Source of the DNA: Nannochloropsis oceanica
Lineage: Eukaryota > Sar > Eustigmatophyceae > Eustigmatales > Monodopsidaceae
Length of the DNA stretch: 64,000 bases
Assembly: GCA_004519485.1 (NCBI GenBank)
Contig: CP038111.1
Coordinates: 812,001-876,000 of the forward strand
Direction: 5' to 3'
This document shows positions 21,933 to 36,138 of this stretch, piece by piece; position 1 is the first letter of the stretch, and each line of letters opens with the position of its first letter. Position numbers and translations under genes: made by a program. Below the pieces are notes generated by a model. The model saw only the letters and a program-made list of their open reading frames with translations, had not been told where the DNA came from and made no database searches.

Positions 21933-24080
21933 ATGTTGGCCGATGAAATGGTGATTTTCAGAAGGAAAGCGAGCACAGTGAGGCGGTCTGGCAATTCCTT
22001 CGTTTGTTTCCTCCTTCTCGTTCTGGCGGCTTTCGTCTTCCCGTCCGCACATAGCTTCCTCGTCTCTTTTTTCCCCTCCAATACCTTTTCCCCCATTACA
22101 TCCACGTCATGTCGTCGAGCGACAGCAATTCAAATGAGAGGGAGTAGGAGCAAGCACTGCTTAGATAGCACGCGTCGTGAGATAGCCTCGTGCTTTAGTA
22201 CGGGCTTGGCTGGGGTGGCCACACTTTCCATCCTCTCTTCTTCCGTCCCCTTGCCAGCAGGAGCAGCAGCAGCTGCGGGAAAGAAAGCAGGGACAACAGA
22301 GTATGTGGCTCAGGTAGGAGATGGTCGGAGGATTGGATTAAGTAAGAGCAGGAAAAAAGGATGGAAGAGATGCTGGAGAAGTTAAGACAAGTCATTTGCC
22401 AGTGGTGACCCGGCCACTCCACCTCCACCCTTTACCCATCTTCTCTTCCCTCCCTCCTTTTCTTGTGCAAATGAATGCCATCCTTCTCTCTTTCGCCCAC
22501 CCTGCCTTGTGGGCCCCTAAATCTCTTCTTCACAGATCCAAGCCGGCTACAAGGAGCTCAAAGCCATGTATGGGGTGCGTCCGCTAGAAGGGAGGGCGCT
22601 GGGGGGGCAGGGAGGGAAGAGTAAGGAAGAAAAGAGGGAGTGGTGAACCTGACAGGGGAGCAAGAAAGGGAGGCGACCGAGCTTAAAGTCTTCATTATGT
22701 TGTGGGTCTGCTTGCTTGCTATAGTGAAGATGTTCTCGATACGTGCTTCTCTGTGCCCCTCTCCTTCCTTCACGGCCCGCCGTCTCTTTCCCAGTCTTCT
22801 TCTCTTCGCCTGGCAAGAAATGCGTGGCCTCGAACCCGCTGAGTCTGATTATCCTTTAATTATCCTCTGCTTCTCTCCGTGTTCCCAACCAAATCTCCTT
22901 TGCTTCTTATTTTACTCCTCAACTGCAGGACGAGTGGGCAAGCACCAAGGCCAAGGGCGGGGATGAGGTGCGGCGCCGGCTGGGTACGTTGGAAAGAAGA
23001 AAGGAAAAGAGGGAGGACGAGGGAGAGGGGGCTGATACACAATAACGCTCATTTTGGTCCACATCTCTTCGCTATTTCACGCTTTGTCGTGAATTAAAGC
23101 AACTAGCAAAACTCGCTGTCACCTCCCCATCTCTGTCGGGCGTCATTTGGCAGCATATTTCCTCCCACTTCCTTCCCTCCCTCTTTCCCTCTTTCCCTCT
23201 CTCCCTCCCTCCCTCCCTCCCTCCCTCCCTTTCTCCTTTTCCTAACCCAGGCATCGTTGGCGTGAAGAGTCCGCTATTTCGTATCGATAAGGCCATGAAG
23301 GCTGTGCAGGAAGCGCTCCTCGACGGGGAGCTCGGGGAAGAGGTAAGGAAGGGGAGTTATAAAGAGGAGGATATGGAGGGATGCAGGGCCGGCGTTGCAG
23401 GGCATGTGGGTGCTGACGGAGAAGGGGACTTAGGTAGGCAGACCGGCGGTCACGCCCCATCCCTCATTGAGCTCTTTCTCCTCCGATGCCCCACTCAAAA
23501 CCCTTTTTCCATGCTCTTCACACTCTTCTCTTGTAGCTGATTTCCCCTCACGTGTCCCTCCACTTTCTTTTTCCCTGTTTGTCTCCTCTCCCCCCTCCTT
23601 CAGGTGGGCGATCCCTTAGAGTTTGTCGACGCCTCCCAGCGCGTGCTCGATGGAATCAAGAACGCAGACTTTCTGGGTAAGGGCGGGAGGCAAGGAGGGA
23701 AGGACAGCGGGAGGCGGCGGGGGATAGATGTGTCGGGATGACCTCTCTGTACGCTGAGAACGCCAAGCGGGCTCATGGAGGAGGAGGAGGCTTGGCTCGT
23801 GGTTGGGTCTGGAGAAAGCAGAGAGAGGGGTTGATTGAAAGATGGGCTCGGTGGTCAGGAGAAATTTGTAGATAGCAGGGCGAGATACCAATTGCATACG
23901 GCAATACGTGCATCTCACTACCTCCCCCCCTGTCTTCTTACTTTAGCCTACAGCAACAACTTTTCGTCTTACGGGAATGGCGGGGGAGGCACGGACTTTA
24001 TGGAGGAGAGTCGCCAGGCCCTAACACCGGCGTTGGAAGCCTACGAAGAGATGCTCTCCATTTTGCGGCTCTCCAAGTAG
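21933..24080 (+). CDS. Thylakoid-lumen protein with bipartite plastid targeting
   Basis: Exons 21933-22313, 22536-22574, 22929-22983, 23251-23342, 23604-23676 and 23947-24080 close in phase to 257 residues; an alternative start is the ATG at 21948. A signal peptide (FVCFLLLVLAAFVFPSAHSF) ends in a Ser/Phe plastid-entry site. A second targeting element follows: twin Arg (TRREIASC), a hydrophobic stretch and PLPAGAAAAA, as in Tat-type lumen transit peptides. The mature part is about 150 residues, mostly helical by eye (IQAGYKELKAMYGDEWASTK; VDASQRVLDGIKNADFL; AYSNNFSSYGNGGGGTDFM). It could be a photosystem-associated four-helix lumen protein of the PsbQ/Psb31 sort, but I cannot name it safely. 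Confidence 0.78.
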
Positions 24081-25001
24081 TTCTTTCTGGATCTCCGAGT
24101 AGTTCTGCCGTTCCTACACTCCTTTTGAGCTATTGCAACAACAACCTGACGTCTCCAAGTAGGGAAAGGGAGCCAAGAAGGCGAGGAGCAGATCGACAGT
24201 AGTTTAGAAAGGCAGAAGCAGCCACGACCTGGAAGGGGAAGAGGTATTGAATTAAGCAAAGAAGGAGCAAACAGAAAAGAGAAAAAAGTCATGTTTAAGG
24301 AGTACCCATCAGTTCCCTGCTTCGCTGCCTGCTTTGCTCCATCAATGAGGTTTGAGGGTCCTGGCTTGGAGACTTGCTTTTCCCGCGGTCGCGGGGTCAA
24401 ATGTAAAGCAAAGGCGGGCGCACGACTTTCAGACGCCCAATAATTATAGCTCCCATCTTTTTTTCCAACAAAAGGCACAGATCTTCTTAAACTAATGCTC
24501 CGTCTTTAGATACCCCCCCCGGCACGCTTGCCGTCTGCTGCCCCCACTTGTTCGCCAATTCGCCCCGCCCGCATCAACGATCTGGTGTTGGTTTTGGAAT
24601 CTGCATCTGCTGCAAGCGTTGGGCGCCTTTTGGAGCCCGTCAACGCGGGACATCATCAACGACAACACCAACCCTGGTGAAGGCTCGCATCACAATCTTC
24701 TTCTTATTCTCTTCTTGGGTGCACGTCGTCCGTAATGACAGGATCTCACCGGACAACCCCAACAAAGAGGAGATTCGTTTCCTGGACGAGGATATGCATC
24801 ACTTGGATCAACCAATCCACGCATCCACTACCACAGAGTCACACGTAAATATAGCGCGGGAAGTGAGGCACGCGTGAGTACATATATATATATATATATA
24901 TATAGTAAGGCGAGCCCATCACCTCCAAGCATCCCGCACAGCACACGCATCATCGGCAGGACGCTGGAGCCCTAGTCAGGCCCGAGGTCAGGCGAGGTCA
25001 A
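24081..25001. other. Intergenic region
   Basis: This is the 3' flank of the lumen-protein gene and promoter of the CaMK gene. Open frames here carry no recognisable motif. An (AT)n microsatellite lies at 24882-24904. Confidence 0.45.
24882..24904. repeat. (AT)n microsatellite
   Basis: About 11 AT units lie in the promoter region of the kinase gene. Confidence 0.95.
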
Positions 25002-28630
<3,629 letters not shown>

Positions 28631-29210
28631 AAGCAAGAAGAAAAGGAGAAGAAGGGAAAACGATAGTGTATGTATGATACGGGCAAGGAGGAGAGAGAAG
28701 GAGCCGAGGGAGGGACGATTATGGCGAGTGAACTTGGGGCATCGTGAGGCCTTGGTCGAGAGGGACTCTAGGGGAAGCATGGATGGGGATGCATGATAGA
28801 GCAAAGAGGATGTACAATTTATAAATATTCGCACAGCAAGTAACTCATATTTAATCGAATCGGCGAGTTATGTCGCCAGAAAGATGAAGAGATCGAGAAT
28901 GTGTGTGCATTGTCTCTCTTTTCCGGTGGCGCTTCAACGCACGCAGAAGCGGCATAAGAATCAAGTGATGATGATGTGACGACAAACAGCTTCTCTAATT
29001 AAATTGTTCGAAGTAAATTCGAACAATCCCTTCTTCTATTGCATTTATTTATCTCTTCCTTTCCATTTACCCACCATCCAAGACTCAAGGCGCCTCACTC
29101 GACGTTTGGTCCGTGACTTCCCATCCCTCAAATCTACCAAATCCCTTCCTGTACCGCATCATGACCATTTGCACAGACACACAGGCTACCTCTGTACATC
29201 GCGTCCCCCT
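28631..29210. other. Convergent intergenic region
   Basis: Shared 3' flanks of the CaMK and ankyrin genes. It holds a perfect inverted repeat at 29003-29027. Nothing coding was seen. Confidence 0.5.
29003..29027. terminator. 10-bp perfect inverted repeat (possible 3'-end hairpin)
   Basis: ATTGTTCGAA and its exact complement TTCGAACAAT flank a 5-base loop, GTAAA. It lies between the ends of two convergent genes and could form a stem in either transcript. A role in 3'-end formation is inference. Confidence 0.4.
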
Positions 29211-30116
29211 CTATAAAACAACCTTGATCCCCTCGTGCAATGCGTGCCACGGCGGTACGAGCATGCTCATCACCACCACAAACACGCCATGCGGCATCCC
29301 TTGCCTACCTTCTTCAGACTGCACGCCCATAAGAAAGCCCATCAAAGGCACTCCTTCGTCTTCCATATCTAGCTCAAGGAATGGTTTCTCCTCGCTTTCC
29401 TTCAAGTTTAGTTCACCCCTTTTAACCGGCAACTGTGCCTCTGACCGCCCACCTGCCACCTGGCGAATCTTAATGAGACATGCCGCGCGCTGCGCGTCCC
29501 TGGCTTCTTCAACGAAGGCTAAATGGAGAGGCTCCACCGGAGGGTGCTCCAGTAGTATCTGTAGGCTGTCATGTCCATATACGTTGGGCAAGGTGGGATC
29601 GGCGCCGGCCACGAGCAGGTGGCGGAGGATGGCAAGTTTGGCCGTCGGAGTGATGTTGTTGAAACAACATGCAAGGTGGAGGGCACTGAAGCCATCGAAG
29701 TCGTCCTCCTCCGCCACATTATCTATGCTGGCGCGCACCCTTGGATCTTCCAAAAGGCGCGCAACGCATTCAGGCCTACCTGCTCGGACATGGTGCATCA
29801 GCGGCGTCCAACCCTTATCGTTCCGAACAACGGGTTCAGCACCTCGGTCCATCAAGAGGCCAAGGACTTCTGCATCAGTTACGTGATGGATGGCTGTGCT
29901 ACCATTGATCGTCCGGCCGTCAACATCAACGCCTCTCGAGACCAGTAGATAAGAAACGAGGTCGTAGCTTCCTCTCCGAGCGGCGGCCCACAAGGGCGTA
30001 TTGCCGCGAGAGTCCCTTGCTTCCGACTGCCTTGGGGTTCGGACAATCCACGTGGTGAGTTGAGCCATCCCTAGGGTCAGGAAGTTCATATCTTCGGCCT
30101 TGTGATCAACTGCCAT
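29211..30116 (-). CDS. Ankyrin-repeat protein
   Basis: An intronless frame of 301 residues from the ATG at 30116. Ankyrin repeats are seen in order: DSRGNTPLWAAARRGSYDLV, then INGSTAIHHVTDAEVLGLLM, NDKGWTPLMHHVRAGRPECV, and FDGFSALHLACCFNNITPTA followed by ILRHLLVAGADPTLPNVYG. The repeats would form a protein-binding surface; no enzymatic domain is attached. The C-terminal 90 residues include a charged stretch (EEARDAQRAACLIKIRQ) and a hydrophobic end (GVFVVVMSMLVPP). The open frame continues upstream, but only with a non-ATG start. It is divergent to the ABC-class ATPase gene. The partner is unknown. Confidence 0.75.
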   Translation of the reverse strand: MAVDHKAEDMNFLTLGMAQLTTWIVRTPRQSEARDSRGNTPLWAAARRGSYDLVSYLLVSRGVDVDGRTINGSTAIHHVTDAEVLGLLMDRGAEPVVRNDKGWTPLMHHVRAGRPECVARLLEDPRVRASIDNVAEEDDFDGFSALHLACCFNNITPTAKLAILRHLLVAGADPTLPNVYGHDSLQILLEHPPVEPLHLAFVEEARDAQRAACLIKIRQVAGGRSEAQLPVKRGELNLKESEEKPFLELDMEDEGVPLMGFLMGVQSEEGRQGMPHGVFVVVMSMLVPPWHALHEGIKVVL

Positions 30117-30939
30117 ATCTGTGCGGGTGTCATCACCCCTAGCGCGGAAAAAGTATGGGGCACATCCAATGAGGAGGGCAGGCAATGACAATGGACGAAG
30201 GAGAGGTTGGGCACGCGGAAGGCCGGCAGCACGCGGTGTGGTAGAAACTATCGTACGGGGAGGGTTTTATCTACGTGCGTGCGCGATTTGTTTTTTTTTG
30301 TGTGTTTGTGAGTATAGAGAGTGACTGGGAGGTAGGCCGCTGACGAAATAATATACTTCGCCGACGACTTTACAATACATCATAACCGATCGATTTATTA
30401 ATCCTTTTGTGAGTTCAATATTGACCTTGGTTAAGCCTCTTAATCTATCGAAATATCCATGATTAGGTTAGGAGGAGGAAGCTTGGGCCTCAATTCATAC
30501 CACCGGCTAACCTCCCGTCGCTTTGTCTGTGGGCGTACTTTAAGTGGTGAAGTTTCCAGGGGATGGTATGTGGGATGGCAATTCTACTTATCGGATTAAT
30601 ACTGATTTCATCTGCATAACTGGGGCAGCATGTTTCGCGGTGTTCATCCACGAAATTGGCAAGCATTATCAACCTCTTTAGGGCCGGGCAAAGGCTCTAG
30701 AGTACCTAGTTTGCCTCCAGTCTCCACTGGTGGGGTCATCGTTGTCCCCCACAGCTCCCCTATCAGCCATAGCTTGTGGTTGTGTTGTAAAGCAAATCTT
30801 ATGCTGTCGTTTGCTGTCTTTGGTGCCCGGTTGACATGTGTGTGCGAACCCAGCCACTCGATCCATACCACGCATAGGCAAGGCGCGCACGCAAGCCCTG
30901 GGAGAAAAGGCAAACAAGATCAAGCAGCAGGGACGAGAA
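30117..30939. other. Divergent intergenic region
   Basis: Promoter region for the ankyrin (-) and ATPase (+) genes. It is AT-richer than its surroundings, with a T/G-rich run at 30288-30312. No gene is supported. Confidence 0.45.
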
Positions 30940-33900
30940 ATGAGCGGACGCGGCGGAGGTGGCGGGCGTGGGGAGTACTACAAGAACAAGTACGGTGGAG
31001 GTGGGCGTGGTGGAGGGGGAGGACGGGGTGGAGGAGGCAGGGGAGGTGGTAGGGGTGGTTTCGACGACTCCTTTTCGTCGTCGTCCTCTTCATTCGGAGG
31101 TGGTGGAGGTGGTGGTCCCCCGCGCAGCGCCGACGATTTGCGTGCTTTGCTTCGTCGCATCGATGGGGCCGCGTATCCGGCATACCGAGACATGGAGCAC
31201 TCCCCGTTTGACTTTGGGGGCCGGGCGGCCTTTCGGCTGAGTGTGGACAGGTGCCAGTCGGATCCATTTGCACCGCCCACGCGCATGCATGTCGTCTTGT
31301 CCGGGGCCGTGGCTGGTTTTCCGCCCGAGTCCTACTCTACCCCTTCGCGTGCCGTGGCCCTGGCAGACTATCTGGCGCGGATGTTTGTGCATGCGGCCAA
31401 GGCTGCCGGTGATGACCAGAGGGTTGAAAGCGGAGGGTGGCAGGGAAAAAAGGGCGGGGAGATTAGGATGGAGCCTCCAGGGCAGCATGTCTTGGCGCGG
31501 ACGAATGTCATGATCGATGTGCGGGGAGGAGGAGGGGTGGAGGCCCGCTTCACGGTGGCTTTGCCCGCGCGAGGACGTAGCATTGAGGGCCAGTGGTGCA
31601 GCAAGATCCTGCTGGAGCGCCTTCCCGACCTGGTGGCCCGCTCTCTCCTCTTCTCCTCCCTGGACGCCGCCCATCTCCGCGCCCACATCCTGTCCGTGGA
31701 AGACCAGGACGTGCTCCGCTCCCTCTTGCCGGCCGCGGGCTTAGTGGGCTTCGTTCGCAACGGCGCCATCCTTCCACGCAAGTCCGGGCACCTGGACCTG
31801 CCCATGGATGCCGCCACCGCCCTCCCCTTCAAGTCGCCCCCGTCCCTGGAGCGGGAGGTGGCGCTGCCGAACGCCGGCAAGATTAGGGGCATGGGTGTTC
31901 CCAAAGGCATCACACTCATCGTGGGCGGAGGCTTCCATGGAAAGAGCACGGTAAGTGATGTTCATCCCCACCCTCCCTGTCCTCCTCCCTCCTTCGCTGT
32001 TACAACTGCCGTAGTCCTCGGTCCCACACTTGACGCGCGCGCCCTCCTTCCCACCCTCCCTCCCTTCATTTTCCCTTCCGGTCCTCCTCCTCGCAGCTGC
32101 TGCCAGCCCTTGGACTGCCTCCGCGTTTACATCTAATGATGGTCACCCTTTCCAACCTTCCTTTCACTCCCACCTTCCCTTTCCCCCTCCCTCCCTCCTC
32201 TCGTCCCCCTCGTCTCACTACAGCTGCTGCAGGCCCTGGAGCTGGGCGTGTACAACCACATCCCGGGCGACGGACGGGAGTTCGTTTGCGTCAACCCCAC
32301 GGCCGTCAAGGTGCGGGCGGAGGATGGGCGGGCCGTCACACAGGTAGGGAGGGAAGAGAGGTTGAGAGGGAAGGGAGGTTGGGAGGGAAGGGAGGAGATG
32401 GTTCGTTGCGCCGGTGGCTCGTAAAGGCAGGAAGAGAGACAGAGGTGTGTATAATGCAGAGGTGTGTAAAAAAGCAGGGGTGTGTGTGTTGGCATCGAGG
32501 GGTCTATTGGCGCCTTCCCCCCTCACGCTTCCTCCCCCGCTCCTTTCCTTCCTCGTCCCGCCCCAGGTGAACATCACCCCCTTCATCGACAACCTGCCCT
32601 TCGGGAAGCCCACCGATAGCTTCTCAACCGCCGACGCCTCGGGCTCCACCTCCCAGGCCGCCAACATCGTCGAGGCCCTCGAGGTGCAATGAGCCCCCTT
32701 CCTCCCTCTTCCTCTTCCTCCCTCTCTCCCACCTTCTTCCCCTTCCTCCCTCTTAACGCGCCCTCCCCTTGATTTTCTTCGAAGGTATCCACTAGATCCT
32801 CTAGGCCACGACCGTCGACTCATCCCTCCCTCCCTCCCTCCCTCCCTACCCCCTTCTTCCCTCCGTCTTTCTATCCCTCCGGCCAGGTCGGCTCGGACTG
32901 CCTGCTGATGGACGAGGATACGTGCGCCACGAATTTCATGATACGCGACTTCCGGATGCAGCTACTCGTCTCCAGGGACAAGGAGCCCATCACCCCCTTC
33001 CTCGCCAAAGTACGTGGAGCTCCCTCCCTCCCTCCCTCCCTCCCTCCCTCCCTCCCTCCCTCGCCCAGGTCTCATCAGAGCATGCTCTGCGTGGCCTCTC
33101 TTCGTCGTTCCTCCTTCCTAGTCACCGTCCTTCCCTCCCTCTGTCATCGTTCCCTCCTTCCCTCCCTTCAGGTCCAAGCCCTCTACAACCAGCAAGGCGT
33201 CTCTTCCCTGCTCGTTATCGGCGGGGCGGGCGACTACTTCGATGTGGCCACCACTGTCATCATGATGGATAACTACGAGCCCCTCGATAAGGTACGTAGT
33301 CCCTCCCTCCCTCCCTCCCTCCCTCCCTCCCTCCCTCCCTCCCTCCCTCCTTTTCTCCTTCACGCCGCGTGGCGCCTGCAGAAATGAACCTTGTATTCAA
33401 GTCAGCTCCCTCCCTCCCTCCCTCCCTCCCTCCTCCCTCCCTCCCGCCCCCCCTTCCTCCCCTCCCTCCCTCCTTCCTACCACCAGACAGCGGAAGCCAA
33501 GGCCATCGCGGCGCAGTACTCCTCCAATGCGGGCTCCTCTTTCTTCGCCGCCCATTTCGGTACACTCTCCCGCCGCTTCCCCATCCCTGCCTCACTGCAG
33601 ACGGAGGTACGAAGGGAAGAAGAAGGGAGGGAGAGGGGAAGAGAGGGAGGGAAGGAGGATCGGTGGTGGTGGGGTGGGAGGCGATTGTGGAGACAGCTTT
33701 CTTGCGTGACGCCTCAATTCATTCCGTGTGTCTCCCCCCCCCTCCATTTCGTCCGACAAACCCACCCATGGCGCGTGTTTTCTTTCTTTCCTTCCCCTCG
33801 TCTTCTCCCATTAGGGCAAGGTGGTGGCCCGTGGGAGGGACAAGCTGCAGTACGGCGAGGAGGACGTGGACCTGGGCGGCGTCGAGCAGCTGGTGGAGGT

Positions 33901-34368
33901 AAGGCGCGATGAAGCCGTCGTCCCTCCCTCCTCCTCCTTCCCCCCACCCTACCCTGCTGCCTCCCTATCCCTTACGGCTCATCACGTCATTGTCTGCTAT
34001 CAACAGCCACACTGTCTAGGTTACCCTGCAGCCCACGTTCTCCTCATAACCTTCCCTCCTTCTCGTTGTCCCTCCCTCCCTCCCTTCCTCCCTCTCACCA
34101 GATCGGGCAAACCCGGGCGATTGGCTTCGCCTTTCAAGCCCTGGCCAAGCTGGGGTCCAAGCCGACGAGCGTAAGGGAGTGCGTGGAGGCCATGGAGTGC
34201 TGGATGGAGGGAGGACTAGACGGGCTGGTGGGAGGGGGGCAGGGAAGAATCGAAGCAGGGAAAGCGCAGGCGGTAGGGGACTTGGCGAAGCCCCGGAGAT
34301 TTGAAATCGCGGCGGCCTTGAACCGTTTCCGGTCGTTACAAGCCAAGAGCGAGGTGGTGCGGCCCTAG
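30940..34368 (+). CDS. Predicted ATPase of the ABC class with N-terminal RGG box
   Basis: Eight exons (30940-31950, 32224-32343, 32567-32683, 32887-33009, 33172-33291, 33487-33606, 33815-33898, 34102-34368) are all phase 0 and give 653 residues. It matches the prokaryote-like 'ABC-class ATPase' family (PF09818/COG3044): a Walker A block GGGFHGKSTLLQALELGVYN (K335), then GREFVCVNPTAVKVRAEDGR, FSTADASGSTSQAANIVEA (signature-like), LLMDEDTCATNFMIRD (Walker B) and VIGGAGDYFDVATTVIMMD. Intron 1 falls directly after the Walker A Ser-Thr. Residues about 3-65 form a Gly/Arg-rich RGG box and then a Ser run, suggesting RNA contact or methylation. No membrane segment is present, so it is not a transporter. 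The biological role of the family is unknown. Confidence 0.9.
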
Positions 34369-34908
34369 GCGGGGGTGTCATGAGAAAGGGAGGGAGGGAG
34401 GGAGGAAGGGAGGGAGGAGGAGGGTAGCGTGTAGTGAAGGGTAAGCAAGGGAGGCGCAAGGGAGGGAGCGAAGATAAGATGGAGAGGAGAGAAGACAGGA
34501 GAGTGAAAATAAGATGGAAAGGAGAGAAGGCGGAGGAGGTGGCAGAGGAGGAGAATGAAGAGAAGAGAGAGGCGGAGAAAGGGAGAGCAGAAGGCGAACA
34601 GATGCAAGAAAGAAATTACAAGGCTCGACAATTTAGTAAGCATTTATTCTTCTCGTTCCACGCAGCACACACGCTTTCCCTTTCTGGGAAGGCACCCAGG
34701 AAAGTGATAGCGACAACGACATATAATTGATAGTTAGGAAATAAAATGAAAAAAAATAAGAATTTCCACCGAGGGTTAGGCGTCAAATGTATTTTCTATT
34801 TTCATCTATCCAAAATCCCTCTTTAGCCTAGCTTCCTACGTTATCTTTAGAGCTCCCGGCTCTCCATCTTTCTTTTCCATGCTTGAATTTAGTGTCTTGC
34901 TCCTTGGT
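34369..34908. other. Convergent intergenic region
   Basis: Shared 3' flanks, with a purine-rich GGGA/AAGG stretch at 34382-34600 and AAATAAAATG at 34738 as a possible polyadenylation signal. No gene is supported. Confidence 0.45.
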
Positions 34909-35312
34909 CTAGTGAATCACACAGCTGCTGCCCTGTGCAACCGGAGGGGTCGCGGAAGCTGCAGCGGAGGAAGACGCGGGCATGGAAGGTTTTGTCGTGG
35001 GTTTCTCTGCATCACAAGTACACCACTGTCGCCCAGCCTGGGCCACCTCGGCCTTCACCTGTATATGCATGTTTGGGTGCGTTAGACGATGGTACATGTA
35101 TACACGAAGCAATGTGACCCCATTGCTCGCAGCGTGCACATTAGTCCAGCACGGCAAGCGAAGACAGAAGAAGTGCAAAGCGACCTTCCCTATAAAATAT
35201 TCAGATTTATCTCCTGAAAAAGTTGCCCTCTTAGACGTACCGCGGCGACGTGACGCCCGCATCCGCCGAAGGTGGCGTTCCCGCATCCTCGACAGGTCAC
35301 TTCGTAGCACAT
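34909..35312 (-). CDS. Small Cys-rich putative zinc-binding protein, 73 aa
   Basis: Two exons, 35312-35241 and 35058-34909, join in phase 0 through a GTACGT donor and CAG acceptor. The first exon reads MCYEVTCRGCGNATFGGCGR followed by HVAA. The second starts VKAEVAQAGRQWCTCDAEK, then a Ser/Ala/Pro tail. The pattern C-x2-C-G, then G-C-G-R-H-V, then C-x-C matches a family of tiny conserved eukaryotic proteins I know from fungi and plants (start MC-x-V-x-C-x2-C-G-K, then GCGRHV). The Cys/His set suggests one zinc site. Function is unknown. Unspliced, neither exon would look like a gene. Confidence 0.7.
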
Positions 35313-35568
35313 GGTTGATTTCCCCTTTGCTGCCTCTCTTTGTTTGCGGCGACGGCCTGTGTGATTTGTTGGTGAAAGAGTGAGGGATGTGGCTGCTGTA
35401 TCAGTAAAGACGAGGGACGATGTAAATGATAAATATGGCGGAGTAGGGTTACTCGTCCACGTCCCATGTGGTGCAATTATTGGGGAGGACTCCCCCCGGA
35501 GGAGCAAGACAGAGAGAGAGTGGAGAAGGGGAACGCCCGACAACAACACCAAACATAAGCTCGAGCGC

Positions 35569-36138
35569 ATGAAATTTCAAAATGTCCATGCTGAATCCCG
35601 CAGGGAGAGTCCCAATATGCTCAAGAGGAGTGCAAGACACCCTCTCCCACTCCAAAAGACGTGCCTGGTGCTCACAACGGCCCATTTTCCTCCAAGCGGA
35701 CCGACGAACACGTTCAAGTTGCTAGGTCAGGAAAGCCGCCTTTCCCTTTTCTACCCACCTTTTGACACCGCCAAGGCGCAGTATGATGCGGCCATGCGCA
35801 AAGCAACACCATCGCCGTGCTCATACGTGAGTAATCTTCCTTTTCTCTTTATTTTCCTTTTTGTCGTCTTAATAATATTGCCTCGCTTGCCCACCCTCCT
35901 TCCCACGTTCGCCTTGTTCTTATTCTTTTACTTTTTCTTCTCCTTTTCCATCTTCTTTTTCTTTCACTATGAACATGTCCACTATCTCCTACATCTCTCC
36001 CTCTTCCTCCTGCTCATCACACCCTCCCCCACCCAGTCCCCAAAGGAGAGAGGGAGGGAAGAGAAGAAAGCAAGCCCACTGAGCAAATTGCTTAAATGCC
36101 CAGGGCGTTGTAGCCGGGGATGCGCTCGATCTTACTGA
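35569..36138 (+). CDS. Doubtful small two-exon gene
   Basis: A frame from the ATG at 35569 runs to a good donor (TAC|GTGAGTAAT, 35826/35827). A phase-0 acceptor at 36037 would add 34 codons and give 119 residues. The intron is 210 bp with no stop, so the unspliced frame is also open. A PSPCSYSPKE stretch faintly recalls sperm-tail PG-rich repeats but is too short to assign. Its second exon would overlap the last exon of the RBX1-like gene on the other strand. The call rests only on splice signals and is weak. Confidence 0.25.
   Translation: MKFQNVHAESRRESPNMLKRSARHPLPLQKTCLVLTTAHFPPSGPTNTFKLLGQESRLSLFYPPFDTAKAQYDAAMRKATPSPCSYVSNLPFLFIFLFVVLIILPRLPTLLPTFALFLFFYFFFSFSIFFFFHYEHVHYLLHLSLFLLLITPSPTQSPKERGREEKKASPLSKLLKCPGRCSRGCARSY

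Noticed and set aside
21527-21946. Leu-rich and Gln-rich frames on both strands as a repeat protein
   Set aside because: The 123-bp period is divisible by three, which keeps any open frame open; both strands are equally open and neither has a convincing gene context.
24548-24877. 109-codon + strand frame upstream of the CaMK gene
   Set aside because: No recognisable motif, and it does not join in phase with the kinase exons.
33260-33600. Frames rich in Pro-Pro-Ser-Leu or Arg-Glu-Gly-Gly
   Set aside because: They come from (CCCT)n/(GGGA)n intron tracts and recur on both strands throughout the window; real exons flank them with proper splice phases.
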